64,000 nt of DNA from Corbicula japonica. Lineage: Eukaryota; Mollusca; Bivalvia; Venerida; Cyrenidae. Below are positions 54,401-57,400 of the stretch, one piece after another (the stretch's first letter is position 1; the number at the start of each line of letters is the position of its first letter). The DNA is taken from positions 5,518,001-5,582,000 of the forward strand of contig JAZAYU010000037.1 of NCBI GenBank assembly GCA_038501625.1, given 5' to 3'. Made by a program: the position numbers and the translations under genes. The notes beneath the pieces were generated by a model. The model searched no databases, was not told the DNA's origin, and saw only the letters and a list, made by a program, of their open reading frames with translations.

Positions 54401-57400
54401 TTCGAACTACATTTCAACAATTTAATGTTCTCCTGAAAGATCATTACATACTCTTTAAAATGATATATAGCAATGTACATTTATCTGCTACAATACAGAA
54501 AACATTAACAAAAATAAACATAGGTACAGCCGCAGCGGGACAATCGCGGCGAAACGTTGACGTCAATTTCAACGCCGTCAATCACAACAAGCACCGTCTT
54601 TGTGATATGATGCCTCATTCTTTCTCAAAAAAACTCTCCGTTATGTTCAATGCACTTCTGCCACCGTTCGCACTACTTGGTAAAAATGTCTCTGAAATCA
54701 GCTAAAGTAAGACTGGCAAGAAATGCGTTTACCGCGGTGGTCAAGTCGCCCTCGTTGTCAGCTAACGACTTCTTGGTGACTGGACGTCCGGTACGCTCGT
54801 CATCATTTAGGCTAATTCGTCCACCACTATAGCGTTTGTGCCATTCAAACACTAATGTCCGACAGACAGCTGACTCGCCGTACACGCGTTTTATTTTTTT
54901 TATACGAATCTGTTGGTGTTTCACCCGACAAGGCATGAAACTTGATTACAGAACGAATTTCTTCTTTCGACGCCATAACGCAAGTGCGTTGGTAAACAAT
55001 GACGTCATTTTAATTTGACGTCACGCACGCAATACGCTATGATTTCGCTCAAAATTTACGTCACGGACAGAGTAACGTCAGTTTAATTACATATCAAAAA
55101 TTGGAAGAAATTATACAAATATTTACTGTTTTCGGACGGTTTTAATGCACATACGTATGTAATGCCCCGGGTAGGCTTCCCTTATGTTGCTATAGCAACA
55201 ATAGCACAAAGAAAATTCAAATTTACCACTTATTTGTTTCATATTTAAATTATAAACATTTTATTTAGTATGTCTGCAAATTTTCATTACTATCAATGAA
55301 GCCGTTGAGATTATATGAGAACAGTCCGGGAATTTACCTAACACCCCTCGTAAATAACGTGCCTAAAGACACCTTGGCTAACATGGTACGCTTCACGCGA
55401 TCACGGCATATGCAACGCTTTTAACCGGCATAAACGGTGTCAGTTTAGCAGGTTTTGTGGGGTAAGGGCAGAAAATCGCAGAGATTTGGGCGATTTTAAA
55501 TGATACTCAAACCAATAGGCCTGTACGGCTGTCAAGTCATGACACTTTATCATTCTAGTCTTCTCTTTGTCCAGAATAAGTAGTTTGCTACGCTGCATAT
55601 CATGGCATTTTATTCGATGCTGATATTAAAACACACTTTTGTGTCAAAATCTTTAACTGTTTCTTCAAATGTTATTGAGCTGTAGTTTGTTGTGTTGGTG
55701 TACACTGCAAAACAGAGTACCAGGTTAGCCAGGGTGCAAGACCTTAAAGGACGTGACTGATAAAAACACTGAATAAATGGTAGACGTTTTGCAGCAGCAA
55801 CGCGGGACAAACAACGCTACAGTGATATTGAAAAAGATGAAAAGGTATCTCTGAAGGCCACCAACACGACAAATATGAAAATATTGCAGACTCGGTTTCA
55901 TGAGTTAGATAACTTTGTAAGACGCGAAAAAGAGTGCCGAATTCTTTTTATCACGTGCTTCAAAAGTAGAGAAAGAAGTCAAACAAAGTAGGATAAAAGG
56001 AACCTGCATGGGAAAAGAGTGCAGTTATCTATACAGCGCCGTCACTATGTCATAAAAAGTAGAGTTTCTTCTTATTTTGATACAAATTATGACCCCTCGA
56101 AAATAAATTGTATTTGATGCGTTTATTTTGATCACTGTCATAGAAATATTGTTGGTTAAGTTTGTGAATAAATACACAGGACAAATACAAGTGAGCAGCA
56201 GCCAGCTGCAATAAAAGCTAGCTTGTGTAACACATCTATAGTAACGAAAATATATAATGGCTGTAGTAAATTGCTAAAAGAACATACGATGTTTAGTTAG
56301 ATTTTTATGCCCCGAATGTAGTCATATAGTAATTGAACTGTCTGTCCGTCGTCCATCCGTCCGAAATTTAAGTCCGGTAAAATCTTGTCCTCGCTTCTTC
56401 TCCAAAACCGCTTGAGAGATTTCATTGAAAATTTACAGGTCCTGGAGTTTTTGTCACATAGTCAGAAGTTTCCACTGAGAGTATTTGTGGCCGAGTTATT
56501 GCCCCTTAGTTATCTATTCCCTTTAAAGGTGCATTACATAAACCAAACGGCATCTTTATTCACTATAACTTCTAAATAATAATCTTGTCCAGGCTTCATC
56601 TCCAAAACCGCTTGGGGGACTTCATTGAAACATGACAAGTGTGTTTGTCATTAAGCATAGTTGTGTATATCATCATGAGATTTCGCTTGAATAAGTTTTG
56701 GGTTACGGGCCCTATGTCATTTTTATAACTGCTATATTAAAACCTTGTCCACACTCCATCTCCAAAACCCTTTGAAAGAATTGAATTTGAAATTTCACAG
56801 GAATGCTTGTAAACTAGTCTAGTTTTGCATATCTTCAGGATTACTTTTAGCAGAGTTATGGGCCCTTTGTCATTTGGTTCGCTTAACTTCTATATTTCCT
56901 GAAGGATTTAGTTCAAACTTAAAATATTGGTTCCTTATCATCGCTCACTTTATTCCTTACCATCACCGAAATCATATATGGTAAGGTCCATAACTGTAAT
57001 AATTATTTTTCCAGGCTAATCTCCCCTTTTATCTTAGAATTACCTTTATTGTTTATTATTTAATATTAAAAATTGTAATATTTTACTCTAACCTGTTTAC
57101 TTCTCCAAATAATTAATACAGACTTAAGTGAGTGTGGCGATTCCTGATATGCATATTTCACTTTTTTTTAAACAAATGATCCTTACCATCTTTCACATTA
57201 TATGTAGTATGCTTCATTTCTACCACAGGCTTTTTTTATTGCATATCTATACCAATTTGATTTCAACGCTTTATTTCGGGGGCATATGTCAATTTTTAGT
57301 GACAGCTCTTGTTTTGCTCTCTTATCAGTTGTAAAGAGCACTACATTAAGATTGGTGACACATGTATACCCAAGAACTACTGTAGAGATGACACTCCATG

